From NCBI GenBank assembly GCA_046483065.1, contig JAWODW010000053.1, positions 1-64,000 of the forward strand: a stretch of DNA of 64,000 nt. Reading direction: 5' to 3'. The notes beneath the pieces were generated by a model that saw only the letters and a list, made by a program, of their open reading frames with translations, was not told the origin of the DNA and did no database searches. Shown one piece after another: positions 52,282-59,647 of this stretch. Source of the DNA: JAWVYT01 sp046483065 (lineage in GTDB: Bacteria; Gemmatimonadota; Gemmatimonadetes; Longimicrobiales; RSA9). Position 1 is the stretch's first letter. Each line of letters begins with the position of its first letter. Both the position numbers and the translations under genes were made by a program.

Positions 52282-54015
52282 TCAGGCGCCGAACACCTTC
52301 CGCCCCACGGCCCGGCCGATGAACCGGAGCCGGTCCTTCCACGGCAGTCGCATCAGGTTGGTCTTCACCACGCCCCTGGTGAAATAGGTCTTCCGGCTGT
52401 AGTCGATAGCCACGTCCACCAGTACGGGGCGGCCGGCATCGAGGGCGGAGCTCACGGCATCCAGCACGGCGGGGATCTCCCCGTCGGTGTCCAGGGCGTG
52501 GCAGTCGATGCCCATTCCCGACGCGAGCCCGGCCAGGTGGTAATCATGGACCTTGCTGGCGGTCTTCCGGCTCAGCGCCGTCTCCTGGAACTGTGAGATC
52601 TGGGCCAGCTCCTCGTCCCGGAGCACGAAGATCGCCACCGGCACGTCATAGTGCGCCGCGGTGAGCGCTTCCAGGCCGGTCATCAGGAACGCGCCATCGC
52701 CGGCCAGCGCCACCACGGGCGAGTCGGGCGCGGCCAGGCTGGCGCCCACGGCCGCGGGCACGCTGTAGCCCATGCACGAGTAGTCCACCGGCGCCAGGAA
52801 CCGGCGCGGGCCCGGGAGCCGGAGCGTCTCCATGGCCAGGAACGTCCCGTTGCCGCTGTCGGCGGTGAAGATGGTGTCGGGGCCCAGCCGCTTGTGGATG
52901 GCGCGGATCAGCTTGAACGGCGACACACGGTCCTCGGAGCCGCCCGCCCGCTCCCCGTCCACGGCGGCGTGCCCCGCGGCGATCCGGGCCCGGAGCCCGC
53001 TGTCCACGGCCTTCGGTCGGACCCCGTCCAGGAGCGCCTCGACCACCAGCGCCGAGTCGGCGTTGACGGCCTCCCGGGGCTCGTAGTTCCGGCCGAGGAC
53101 GGCCGGATCGATGTCCACGTGGATCAGCGGCCCGGGCAGCTCCAGCCCGTAGCTCCCCGTCCCCACCTCCCCGAACCGGCAGCCGATGGCCAGGACCACG
53201 TCCGACCCGGCGGCCACTTCCCGGGCGAACTTCGGCGCGGCGTCGCCGAACCCCGGCCAGAGCGCCAGCGGGTGGTCCTCCGGGAAGACGCCCTTCCCCT
53301 GGAACGTGGTGGCCACCGGCGCCTCCAGCCGCTCCGCCAGCGCCACCAGGTGGTCGGCCGCCCGGAGCGCCCCGAGCCCCAGATACAGGAGCGGTCGCTC
53401 CGCCGCGCGGAGGAGCCCCACCACCCGCTCGATGGTCTCCGGATCCGGTGGCTTCCGGTACGGCCGCGTCCCCTCGAACGCGGCCCGCTGCCGCTCCAGG
53501 TTCACATCGTGGGTGAAGAGGTAGAGATTGGCCGGGATCTCCACGTACACGGGGCTCGGTACGCCCTCCTGCGCCAGCCGGCACGCCTTCCGGAGGGTGG
53601 GATAGATCTCTTCGCCCGACTCCGGCCGGAGCTGCGCCTTGGTCACGGGCGCCACCATGGCCATCTGGTCGACGTCGTGGAGCTGGTAGCCGTGCCCGGT
53701 ATCCGTGCGGACCCCGCAGCCCAGGACCAGCAGCGGGATCGTGTCCATCCACGCCTCCGCGATCCCCGACATGGCGTGGGTCAGCCCCGCGCCGGGGACC
53801 ACGTTCACGCACCCCAGCCGCCCCGACGCCCGCCAGACCCCGTCGGCCATGAACGACGCGCCCTGCTCGTCAGTGACCAGGATCGGCTTCACGGTCGCCG
53901 ACTCCGCCAGCGCGTCGTAGAGCTCGATGTTGTGGGTGCCCGGGATCCCGAACGTGTACGGGACACCGGCGTCCTCCAGTGCGCGGACCGCGATCCTGCT
54001 GCCGGCTATGGCCAC
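52282..54015 (-). CDS. Thiamine-diphosphate-dependent enzyme, acetolactate synthase-like
   Basis: A 577-residue TPP enzyme with the usual three domains: the Pyr domain (GVPYTFGIPGTHNIELYDAL with the catalytic Glu in TDEQGASFMADG), a central domain (RPLLYLGLGALRAADHLVAL) and the PP domain with GDGAFLMTGLEALTAA. The second metal ligand is unusual: where acetolactate synthase has NN, this has RDEELAQI, a pattern seen in a group of uncharacterised TPP proteins. The substrate is therefore unclear; it need not be acetolactate. Single gene; the long noncoding gap behind it holds repeats. Confidence 0.85.
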   Translation of the reverse strand: MAIAGSRIAVRALEDAGVPYTFGIPGTHNIELYDALAESATVKPILVTDEQGASFMADGVWRASGRLGCVNVVPGAGLTHAMSGIAEAWMDTIPLLVLGCGVRTDTGHGYQLHDVDQMAMVAPVTKAQLRPESGEEIYPTLRKACRLAQEGVPSPVYVEIPANLYLFTHDVNLERQRAAFEGTRPYRKPPDPETIERVVGLLRAAERPLLYLGLGALRAADHLVALAERLEAPVATTFQGKGVFPEDHPLALWPGFGDAAPKFAREVAAGSDVVLAIGCRFGEVGTGSYGLELPGPLIHVDIDPAVLGRNYEPREAVNADSALVVEALLDGVRPKAVDSGLRARIAAGHAAVDGERAGGSEDRVSPFKLIRAIHKRLGPDTIFTADSGNGTFLAMETLRLPGPRRFLAPVDYSCMGYSVPAAVGASLAAPDSPVVALAGDGAFLMTGLEALTAAHYDVPVAIFVLRDEELAQISQFQETALSRKTASKVHDYHLAGLASGMGIDCHALDTDGEIPAVLDAVSSALDAGRPVLVDVAIDYSRKTYFTRGVVKTNLMRLPWKDRLRFIGRAVGRKVFGA

Positions 54016-54090
54016 GCGAATCTCCTTTCTCTACGACGACGGGTGTTGCGGGGTCGCGGCGGTTCTCCGGGCCTCGCGGCTCATCCGGCC

Positions 54091-54380
54091 CTCCGAATCA
54101 CGCGAAGACGCCACGAACTGCCTGAAGACGCGAAGAACTGCTGGGCACGCGAAGCCGCGAAGAACGCGAAGGGTGCGTCGAGTACCGGGAACTACCGGTG
54201 GACCCAACCATCCGTTCAGCGGTGTTTTGTGCCGGTGAGCTTCCGAGCCCGCCGCGAACCCGAAACCACCCGGCAACAACCCGAGGTAGGATCATACTCT
54301 GCATCGTGGTCTGACCCTACCGGCAAGGTTGGATCTGCCTCCTCCGCGCCTCCGCGCCCCTCCGCGCCTCCGCGTTTCAC
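54091..54380 (+). repeat. Intergenic element with CGCGAAG and CTCCGCG ends
   Basis: A 290-base non-coding element with short-unit arms: the left end has TCACGCGAAGACGCCACG, AAGACGCGAAGAAC and GCGAAGAACGCGAAG; the right end has CTCCGCGCCTCCGCGCCCC and TCCGCGCCTCCGCG. The left arm matches the ends of the element at 17890, the right arm those at 9953 and 12131, so it looks like a mixed member of the two families. It ends exactly at the stop of the GMC oxidoreductase gene. Confidence 0.65.
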
Positions 54381-55876
54381 CTGATGTCCTCGGTTACCTT
54401 CTCCGCCACCCGGTCGGCGAGCCCCATGATGGTCAGGTACGGGTTGATCTCCAGGCTGTCCGGGAAGAGCGACGAGTCGGCCACTCGCAGCCAGGGTGCG
54501 CCGTGGACCCGGCCCCAGGCGTCGGTGACGGAGTCGGTGGCGTCGCGGCCCATCCCGGCGCCGCCCATGAGGTGCGCGGCGGAGACGCTGATCTTGCCGG
54601 GCAGGAAGTTGGCCCGGGTGATCCGCTCGTCCACGCGGTCGGTGTCCGCCCGCTCGATAAGGGGCGGGTCCGCCTCGGGGGCGTGGACCCGCTCGGCGCC
54701 GGCGGCAAAGAAGATCCTGGCGCTGGCCCGTGTGGCCTGGACCAGTGCGTCCACCACGGGGTCGGTGAAGGTGTAGTGGACGATGGGTGCGCCGTCGTCG
54801 TCCACGGTGATGCGGTTCTCGGGCACGGCTTTGTCCAGCGCCAGGACCAGGATCATCTGGAGCCGGCTGAACGACCGCATGAGGCGGCTGTGCTCGGCGC
54901 CGAAGCCCGTGAGGTTCTTGGCGGTGATGAACGGGAAGTACATGCACGTCTCCAGGACGTACCCACGTTCGTAATGGTCGAGGTAGCAAGACTTGGGGTG
55001 GCCGACCGTGTTGGTGATGGAGCGGTCGTGCTCCGCCACCAGGATGTGGGCCGGATGGCAGGTGAAGCCGTGGCCGAGGCGGGGCAGGGCGCTGCCGAAC
55101 CCGGACCGGAGCAGCAGCGCGCTGGTGCCGATGGAGCCGCCGGCCACCACCACCATCCCCGGGTCGATGACGTATTCGCCGGGCTCCCACTCGCCGGGGT
55201 GCCCCTTGTGTCCGGGGCGTCTGGCGGTGACCCGGACGTGGACGGAGCGGTTGCTCGGGTCGATCCGGGTGACCTCGGCCCGGGTCACCACCTCCACGCC
55301 CCTGCGCTCGGCCGCCGGGAGCTGCACGTTGTGGGTGCCCTGCTTGGCACCGTTGGGACAGCCCAGGTTGCACAGACTCGAGCCGTGACACCCCTTCACG
55401 TTGATGGGGAACTGCTCCGCCTCCCAGCCGAGGGCGTCGCACCCCTCCACGAAGAGCCGGTTGTTGTCGTTGATCAGCGCGTCATCCAGGAGGTGAACGT
55501 TGTTCTCGCCGGCGTAGCGCTCCGCCCGGGGCTCCAGGTCGGCGTGGGTCAGCCCCGGCACCGACCACAGGCGGTCGATGACCCGCCGGGGCGGGAGCAG
55601 GCTCGTGCCCGTGTAGACGACGGTGCTGCCGCCGTACGCCCGGCCGAACGCCAGCGTCATGGCGCCGTCGGCGGTCAGGAACCCGCCGTCGTCTTCGTAG
55701 AGCGCCTCGGCCATCTCCATCTCCCGGCCCGTGCGCTCTTCGGCGTCGACCCGCGGTCCCTTCTCCAGCACCAGGACGCGCTTGCCCTGCTCGGCCAGCG
55801 GCGCCAGCGCCTGGGCCACGGTGCCGCCGCCGGCGCCCGAGCCGATGATGACCACGTCGTAGCTGAGCCGCTTCAT
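54377..55876 (-). CDS. GMC family oxidoreductase
   Basis: A 499-residue FAD enzyme of the glucose-methanol-choline family, cholesterol-oxidase-like branch. FAD motif YDVVIIGSGAGGGTVAQAL, AFGRAYGGSTVVYTG, the two-Cys-rich stretch CHGSSLCNLGCPNGAKQG, VVVAGGSIGTSALLLRSG and a C-terminal catalytic region SAAHLMGGAGMGRD and DSSLFPDSLEINPYLTIMGLA. No signal peptide. The ATG overlaps the stop of the small upstream gene by 4 bases; that gene is probably its partner. Substrate unknown, likely an alcohol or sterol-like compound. Confidence 0.88.
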   Translation of the reverse strand: MKRLSYDVVIIGSGAGGGTVAQALAPLAEQGKRVLVLEKGPRVDAEERTGREMEMAEALYEDDGGFLTADGAMTLAFGRAYGGSTVVYTGTSLLPPRRVIDRLWSVPGLTHADLEPRAERYAGENNVHLLDDALINDNNRLFVEGCDALGWEAEQFPINVKGCHGSSLCNLGCPNGAKQGTHNVQLPAAERRGVEVVTRAEVTRIDPSNRSVHVRVTARRPGHKGHPGEWEPGEYVIDPGMVVVAGGSIGTSALLLRSGFGSALPRLGHGFTCHPAHILVAEHDRSITNTVGHPKSCYLDHYERGYVLETCMYFPFITAKNLTGFGAEHSRLMRSFSRLQMILVLALDKAVPENRITVDDDGAPIVHYTFTDPVVDALVQATRASARIFFAAGAERVHAPEADPPLIERADTDRVDERITRANFLPGKISVSAAHLMGGAGMGRDATDSVTDAWGRVHGAPWLRVADSSLFPDSLEINPYLTIMGLADRVAEKVTEDIR

Positions 55877-56394
55877 CGGAGACCTCCCGGCCCGCCGTCG
55901 GAGTCGTTGGGCCCGCCGGACCCGGTGGCCCCCCGCAGGGTCGCCTCCTTCGCCGCGTCGCTCGCATCCGGGTGCCGGAGCCAGCCCCGGAGGTGGGCGT
56001 CGTAGCCGATCTCGGCGTAGGCCTGCGGTCGGGCGTAATAGCCCATGTAGACCAGCGTCCGGAGCCCCCAGAAGCCGCGGCGGAGGAGGAAGACCCGGGA
56101 GCTCTGGATCCCCCGGAGGAACCGGGCCCGCTCCGGCGCGTCCAGCGCGCGGAATGGCCGGAGCCAGCGGAGGCGTGGCAGGAAGTCGAGGAGCCGGATG
56201 AAGACGGCGAGCTGCCGTCGCATCCCCGGCGGCCGCTTCGAGAGGGCGGTCTCGACGATGGCCTCGAGCTCCGCCCAGCCCGCGTCATCCAGCTCGCCGG
56301 ACTCGGGCACGATGGCGGTGGCCAGCGCCCGGAACCGCTCGCGGACCGGCGGCAGGACGCCGCCCGGCGCGCCTGACGTTGTGCCTGGACTCAT
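55873..56394 (-). CDS. Gluconate 2-dehydrogenase subunit 3-like protein
   Basis: A 173-residue protein encoded directly upstream of the GMC oxidoreductase and overlapping it by 4 bases. It is helical and rich in Arg and aromatic residues (FRALATAIVPESGELDD, LRWLRPFRALDAPERARFL, LRRGFWGLRTLVYMGYYARP). The start FRALATAIVPESGE and the W/Y-rich second half match gluconate 2-dehydrogenase subunit 3 proteins, which are small partners of GMC flavoproteins. No signal peptide is visible, unlike some members. Confidence 0.75.
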   Translation of the reverse strand: MSPGTTSGAPGGVLPPVRERFRALATAIVPESGELDDAGWAELEAIVETALSKRPPGMRRQLAVFIRLLDFLPRLRWLRPFRALDAPERARFLRGIQSSRVFLLRRGFWGLRTLVYMGYYARPQAYAEIGYDAHLRGWLRHPDASDAAKEATLRGATGSGGPNDSDGGPGGLR

Positions 56395-56537
56395 GCCTGT
56401 CGGGGTTAGGAGGTGGGGAACGGATGGAAAGTGGGCCGACGCAGGCGGGATCGCCAGTGCTACCGCGCCCCCGGGCGGCGAGCCCCACAGCGACCCCGAG
56501 CCACGACCCGAGGCGGGATACAGCCGCGATCGAATGT

Positions 56538-56556
56538 CACGTTACGTGGGTGTCAA
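56538..56556 (-). promoter_or_regulatory. Putative operator with -35 box ahead of the GMC operon
   Basis: On the minus strand TTGACA (56556-56551) is followed by CACGTAACGTG (56548-56538), an 11-base perfect palindrome around one base. No good -10 box sits at the right distance. It lies 144 bases upstream of the gene at 56394 and directly after the GDH stop. Confidence 0.35.
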
Positions 56557-56560
56557 TACC

Positions 56561-57835
56561 CTAGTGGCCCCGGATCCTCTCCGCGTCGGCCACCCGCTGG
56601 ACGGCGATCTGGTAGGCCGCGTCCCGATACGATCCGCCGTTGGCCTCGGCCCGGGCGTGGACCTCGTCCCAGGCGCCGACCAGCGCCGTGTGCAGCTCGC
56701 TCCGGACGCGCCCCAGGTCCCACTTGAACTGCTGCAGGTTCTGCGTCCACTCGAAGTAGCTGACCACCACGCCGCCGGCGTTGGCCAGGATGTCGGGGAT
56801 CACGGGGATGCCCCGGTCGTCGGTCAGGATCTTGTCGGCCACGGGGGTGGTGGGACCGTTGGCGGCCTCCACCACCATCTTGCAGTCCAGCGCCCGGGCG
56901 TTGTCCTCCCGGTTGATCACGCCGCCCAGCGCCGCCGGGACCATGAAGTCGCACGGCACCGTCCAGATCGCCTCGCCCTCCAGCGGGTCGCCGCCGGGGA
57001 ACCCGGCCACCGTGCCGGTCTCCGCCACGTGCTCGACCAGCGCGGCGATGTCCAGCCCGTTCTGGTTGATCACGCCACCATCCACGTCGGTGACGGCCAC
57101 CACCTCGGCGCCCTCCTCCGCCAGCGCGATCGCCAGGTGACTGCCCACGTTGCCGAAGCCCTGGATGGCCGTGCGGCTGCCCTGCCACGGGATGCCATGG
57201 ACCTTCGCGGCCTCCCGCATGACGATCATGACGCCGCGCCCCGTGGCCTCGCCCCGGCCCAGTGAGCCGCCCAGCTCCAGCGGCTTACCGGTCACGCACG
57301 CGGGCGCGTACCCCTCGAGGTTGCTGTACTCGTCCAGGAGCCACGCCATGGTCTGGCCGTCGGTGTACATGTCCGGCGCCGGGATGTCGCGGTACGGGCC
57401 GAGGGCGATGGCTATGCGACGCGTGAACGTCCGGGTCATGCGCTCGAGCTCCGTCTCCGACAGATCCAGGGCGTCCACGGAGATCCCGCCCTTGGCCCCG
57501 CCGAACGGCAGGTTCAGCAGCGCCGTCTTCCACGTCATGAGCGCGGCCAGCCCCCGGACCTCGTCGATGTCCACCTCCGGGTGATAGCGGATCCCGCCCT
57601 TGGTGGGGCCCCGGGCGCCGTTGTACTGGACCCGATGACCGACGAAGACCGACTCGCTGCCATCGTCCCGGAGCAGCGGGATCTGCACGCTGAGCTCCCG
57701 GAACGGTGTGCGGAGCCGCTGCTGCATGGGGGCGCTGAGCCCGAGAGACTCGACGGCGTCCTGGAACTGGATCTCCGCGATCTCCGCCAGAGAGATGGGT
57801 CGCTCGGCCTCGACTTCGGGAACGGTGGTGGCCAT
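56561..57835 (-). CDS. gdhA: Glu/Leu/Phe/Val dehydrogenase (glutamate dehydrogenase)
   Basis: A 424-residue NAD(P)-dependent glutamate dehydrogenase linking glutamate and 2-oxoglutarate plus ammonia. Core motifs: GPTKGGIRYHPEVDIDEV, the catalytic lysine in LPFGGAKGGISVD, DIPAPDMYTDGQTMAWL and the coenzyme fold AIQGFGNVGSHLAIALAEEGA; acidic residue D at VTDVDGG favours NAD. The start ATG at 57835 gives the common MATTVPEVEAERP N-terminus; no strong ribosome site. Divergent from the AAA ATPase across the hairpin cluster. Confidence 0.93.
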   Translation of the reverse strand: MATTVPEVEAERPISLAEIAEIQFQDAVESLGLSAPMQQRLRTPFRELSVQIPLLRDDGSESVFVGHRVQYNGARGPTKGGIRYHPEVDIDEVRGLAALMTWKTALLNLPFGGAKGGISVDALDLSETELERMTRTFTRRIAIALGPYRDIPAPDMYTDGQTMAWLLDEYSNLEGYAPACVTGKPLELGGSLGRGEATGRGVMIVMREAAKVHGIPWQGSRTAIQGFGNVGSHLAIALAEEGAEVVAVTDVDGGVINQNGLDIAALVEHVAETGTVAGFPGGDPLEGEAIWTVPCDFMVPAALGGVINREDNARALDCKMVVEAANGPTTPVADKILTDDRGIPVIPDILANAGGVVVSYFEWTQNLQQFKWDLGRVRSELHTALVGAWDEVHARAEANGGSYRDAAYQIAVQRVADAERIRGH

Positions 57836-57905
57836 GGGGAACTCCGAGAAGGTGTGGAAGCTGCCGACAAGGTGGGGCGGATAGGTGTCGGGAGTCAACG
57901 ATCAG

Positions 57906-58117
57906 GGGCTCGGCGCGCAGAGCCCGCCTCGCAACAGACCCGGGCGGAGCCCGGGCAAAAGGCGGCCTTCGGCCGCCGTTGGCCGGCCGACAGGCCGGCC
58001 CTGTTGCCGGCGCAGCCGGCCTGTTGCGGGGCGACGCCGAAGCACGGACCGGCCCACCCGTCCGTGCGCCCCCGCCTCTTGCGGCCGAAGGCGGCCTGTT
58101 GCGAGCCGCAGGCTCGC
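57906..58117. repeat. Cluster of six or more short GC hairpins
   Basis: Within about 210 bases are perfect hairpins CCCGGGC/GCCCGGG (57939-57955), GGCGGCC-TTC-GGCCGCC (57961-57977), GGCCGGCC-GACA-GGCCGGCC (57981-58000), GCCGGC-GCA-GCCGGC (58006-58020), GCACGGAC/GTCCGTGC (58042-58067) and GCGAGCC-GCA-GGCTCGC (58101-58117), plus GGGCT/AGCCC at 57906-57925. The 7-mer CTGTTGC links them at 58001, 58021 and 58097 and in inverse at 57931. It fills the divergent gap between gdhA and the AAA gene. Confidence 0.8.
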
Positions 58118-58134
58118 CCCCGACGTTAGTCGGC

Positions 58135-59628
58135 ATGCAACGACCCGATCCGCTCGACGAGCTGGCGGTGCTGGTCCGCTCGAACCACGGCCTGGTGGTG
58201 CTGGAGACGCCGGAGGAGGAGCGGGCGGAGACGCTGCTGACGCACCTGGCCGACCGGCTGGGTGTGCCGTACTTCGCCTGGACCCGGACCCGGGGGCTCA
58301 GCCGCGCGGGGGTGGACGGGGCCACGTACAACACCCAGCAGCCGGCGGCGGCGCTGACCCACGTGCAGCACGCGGCGTTCCCGGCGGTCTACCATTTCCG
58401 GGGCCTGGGCGATTTCCTCGACGACCCCGTCACGGCCGCGGCGCTGGCCGAAGCCATCGAGCCGTACGAGGGCAACAGCGGGATCGTGGTGCTCACGGGC
58501 ACGGGCATCGATCTTCCGCCCCGGGTCGAGCGACGGGCGGCCACCGTCCGCCTGGCGCCCCCTGACGACGAGGACTACCACAAGCTCCTGGGCCGGATCC
58601 TCCGGGACCTGCGGCACCGTACGGACGTGGAGGTCGAGATGGAGCCGGAGGACCTGCGTCGCCTGTACGCGAACCTCCGGGGGCTCACGCTCATGGAGGC
58701 GGAGAAGGTCCTGACCAAGGCCATCATCGAGGACGGCCACCTGCGGCCCGCCGACATCGGGAGGGTGCTGGATGCCAAGCGGCAGGTGGTGGAGCGGGAG
58801 GGGCTGCTGGAGTACTACCCCGCCGAGGAGGCCATGGCGGACATCGCCGACCTGGCCACGCTGAAGGAGTGGCTGGCCAGGCGCCGGTCGATCATCACCC
58901 GCCCGGACCGGGCCCGTGAGTTCGGCCTGACCTTCCCGAAGGGGATCCTGCTGGTGGGGATCCCGGGGTCGGGGAAGTCGCTGTGCGCGAAGGCGGTGGC
59001 CCACGAGTGGGGGCTCCCGCTGCTGAAGCTCGATCCCGCGGGGCTCTACAACAAGTACATCGGCGAGACGGAGAAGAACTTCCGCCGGGCCATGCGCACG
59101 GCCGAGCGGATGTCGCCGGTCATCCTCTGGATCGACGAGATCGAGAAGGCGTTCGCCGAGGGCGGCGGCACCGAGGATGGCGGCGTGTCGACCCGGGTCC
59201 TGGGAACGTTCCTGTCGTGGATGCAGGAGCGGCGGGGCGACGTGTTCATCGTGGCCACCGCCAACGCCGTGGAGAAGCTGCCGCCGGAGCTGCTGCGGAA
59301 GGGCCGGTTCGACGAGACCTTCTTCGTGGACCTGCCGGACCCCGCCACCCGGGCCGAGATCTTCCGGATCCATCTCGACCGACGGAACCACGCCGCCGGG
59401 GCGTTCGACCTCCACGCTCTGGCTGACGCCTCCGACGGGTTCAGTGGCGCCGAGATCGAGCAGGTCATCATCAGCGCCCTCTACTCCGCTTTCGCCGAGG
59501 ACCGGGCGCTGGAAGACGGGACCCTCCTGGCGGAGATCCACGCCACTCGCCCCCTTTCGGTGGTGGCCGCCGAGCGCATGGCGGCGCTCCGGCGCTGGGC
59601 CGAGGGTCGGACCGTGCGGGCGAACTGA
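58135..59628 (+). CDS. AAA family ATPase, Ycf46-type
   Basis: A 497-residue ATPase like plastid/cyanobacterial Ycf46, whose role is unclear (regulation of carbon uptake in cyanobacteria has been reported). The N-terminal half has a P-loop-like but non-catalytic fold (SNHGLVVLETPEEERAETLL, GNSGIVVLTGTG). The AAA domain has Walker A LLVGIPGSGKS (about 276-283), KYIGETEKNFRRAM, Walker B VILWIDEIEKAF and the Arg-finger/sensor region LLRKGRFDETFFVDLPD. All catalytic residues are intact. The ATG at 58135 lies 17 bases after the last hairpin of the cluster. Confidence 0.87.
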   Translation: MQRPDPLDELAVLVRSNHGLVVLETPEEERAETLLTHLADRLGVPYFAWTRTRGLSRAGVDGATYNTQQPAAALTHVQHAAFPAVYHFRGLGDFLDDPVTAAALAEAIEPYEGNSGIVVLTGTGIDLPPRVERRAATVRLAPPDDEDYHKLLGRILRDLRHRTDVEVEMEPEDLRRLYANLRGLTLMEAEKVLTKAIIEDGHLRPADIGRVLDAKRQVVEREGLLEYYPAEEAMADIADLATLKEWLARRRSIITRPDRAREFGLTFPKGILLVGIPGSGKSLCAKAVAHEWGLPLLKLDPAGLYNKYIGETEKNFRRAMRTAERMSPVILWIDEIEKAFAEGGGTEDGGVSTRVLGTFLSWMQERRGDVFIVATANAVEKLPPELLRKGRFDETFFVDLPDPATRAEIFRIHLDRRNHAAGAFDLHALADASDGFSGAEIEQVIISALYSAFAEDRALEDGTLLAEIHATRPLSVVAAERMAALRRWAEGRTVRAN

Positions 59629-59647
59629 GACCGGGGAGCGTGGAGCC

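Noticed and set aside
57906..58117. Possible CRISPR array
   Set aside because: Repeats are hairpins of differing sequence at irregular spacing; there are no constant repeats with unique spacers and no cas genes.
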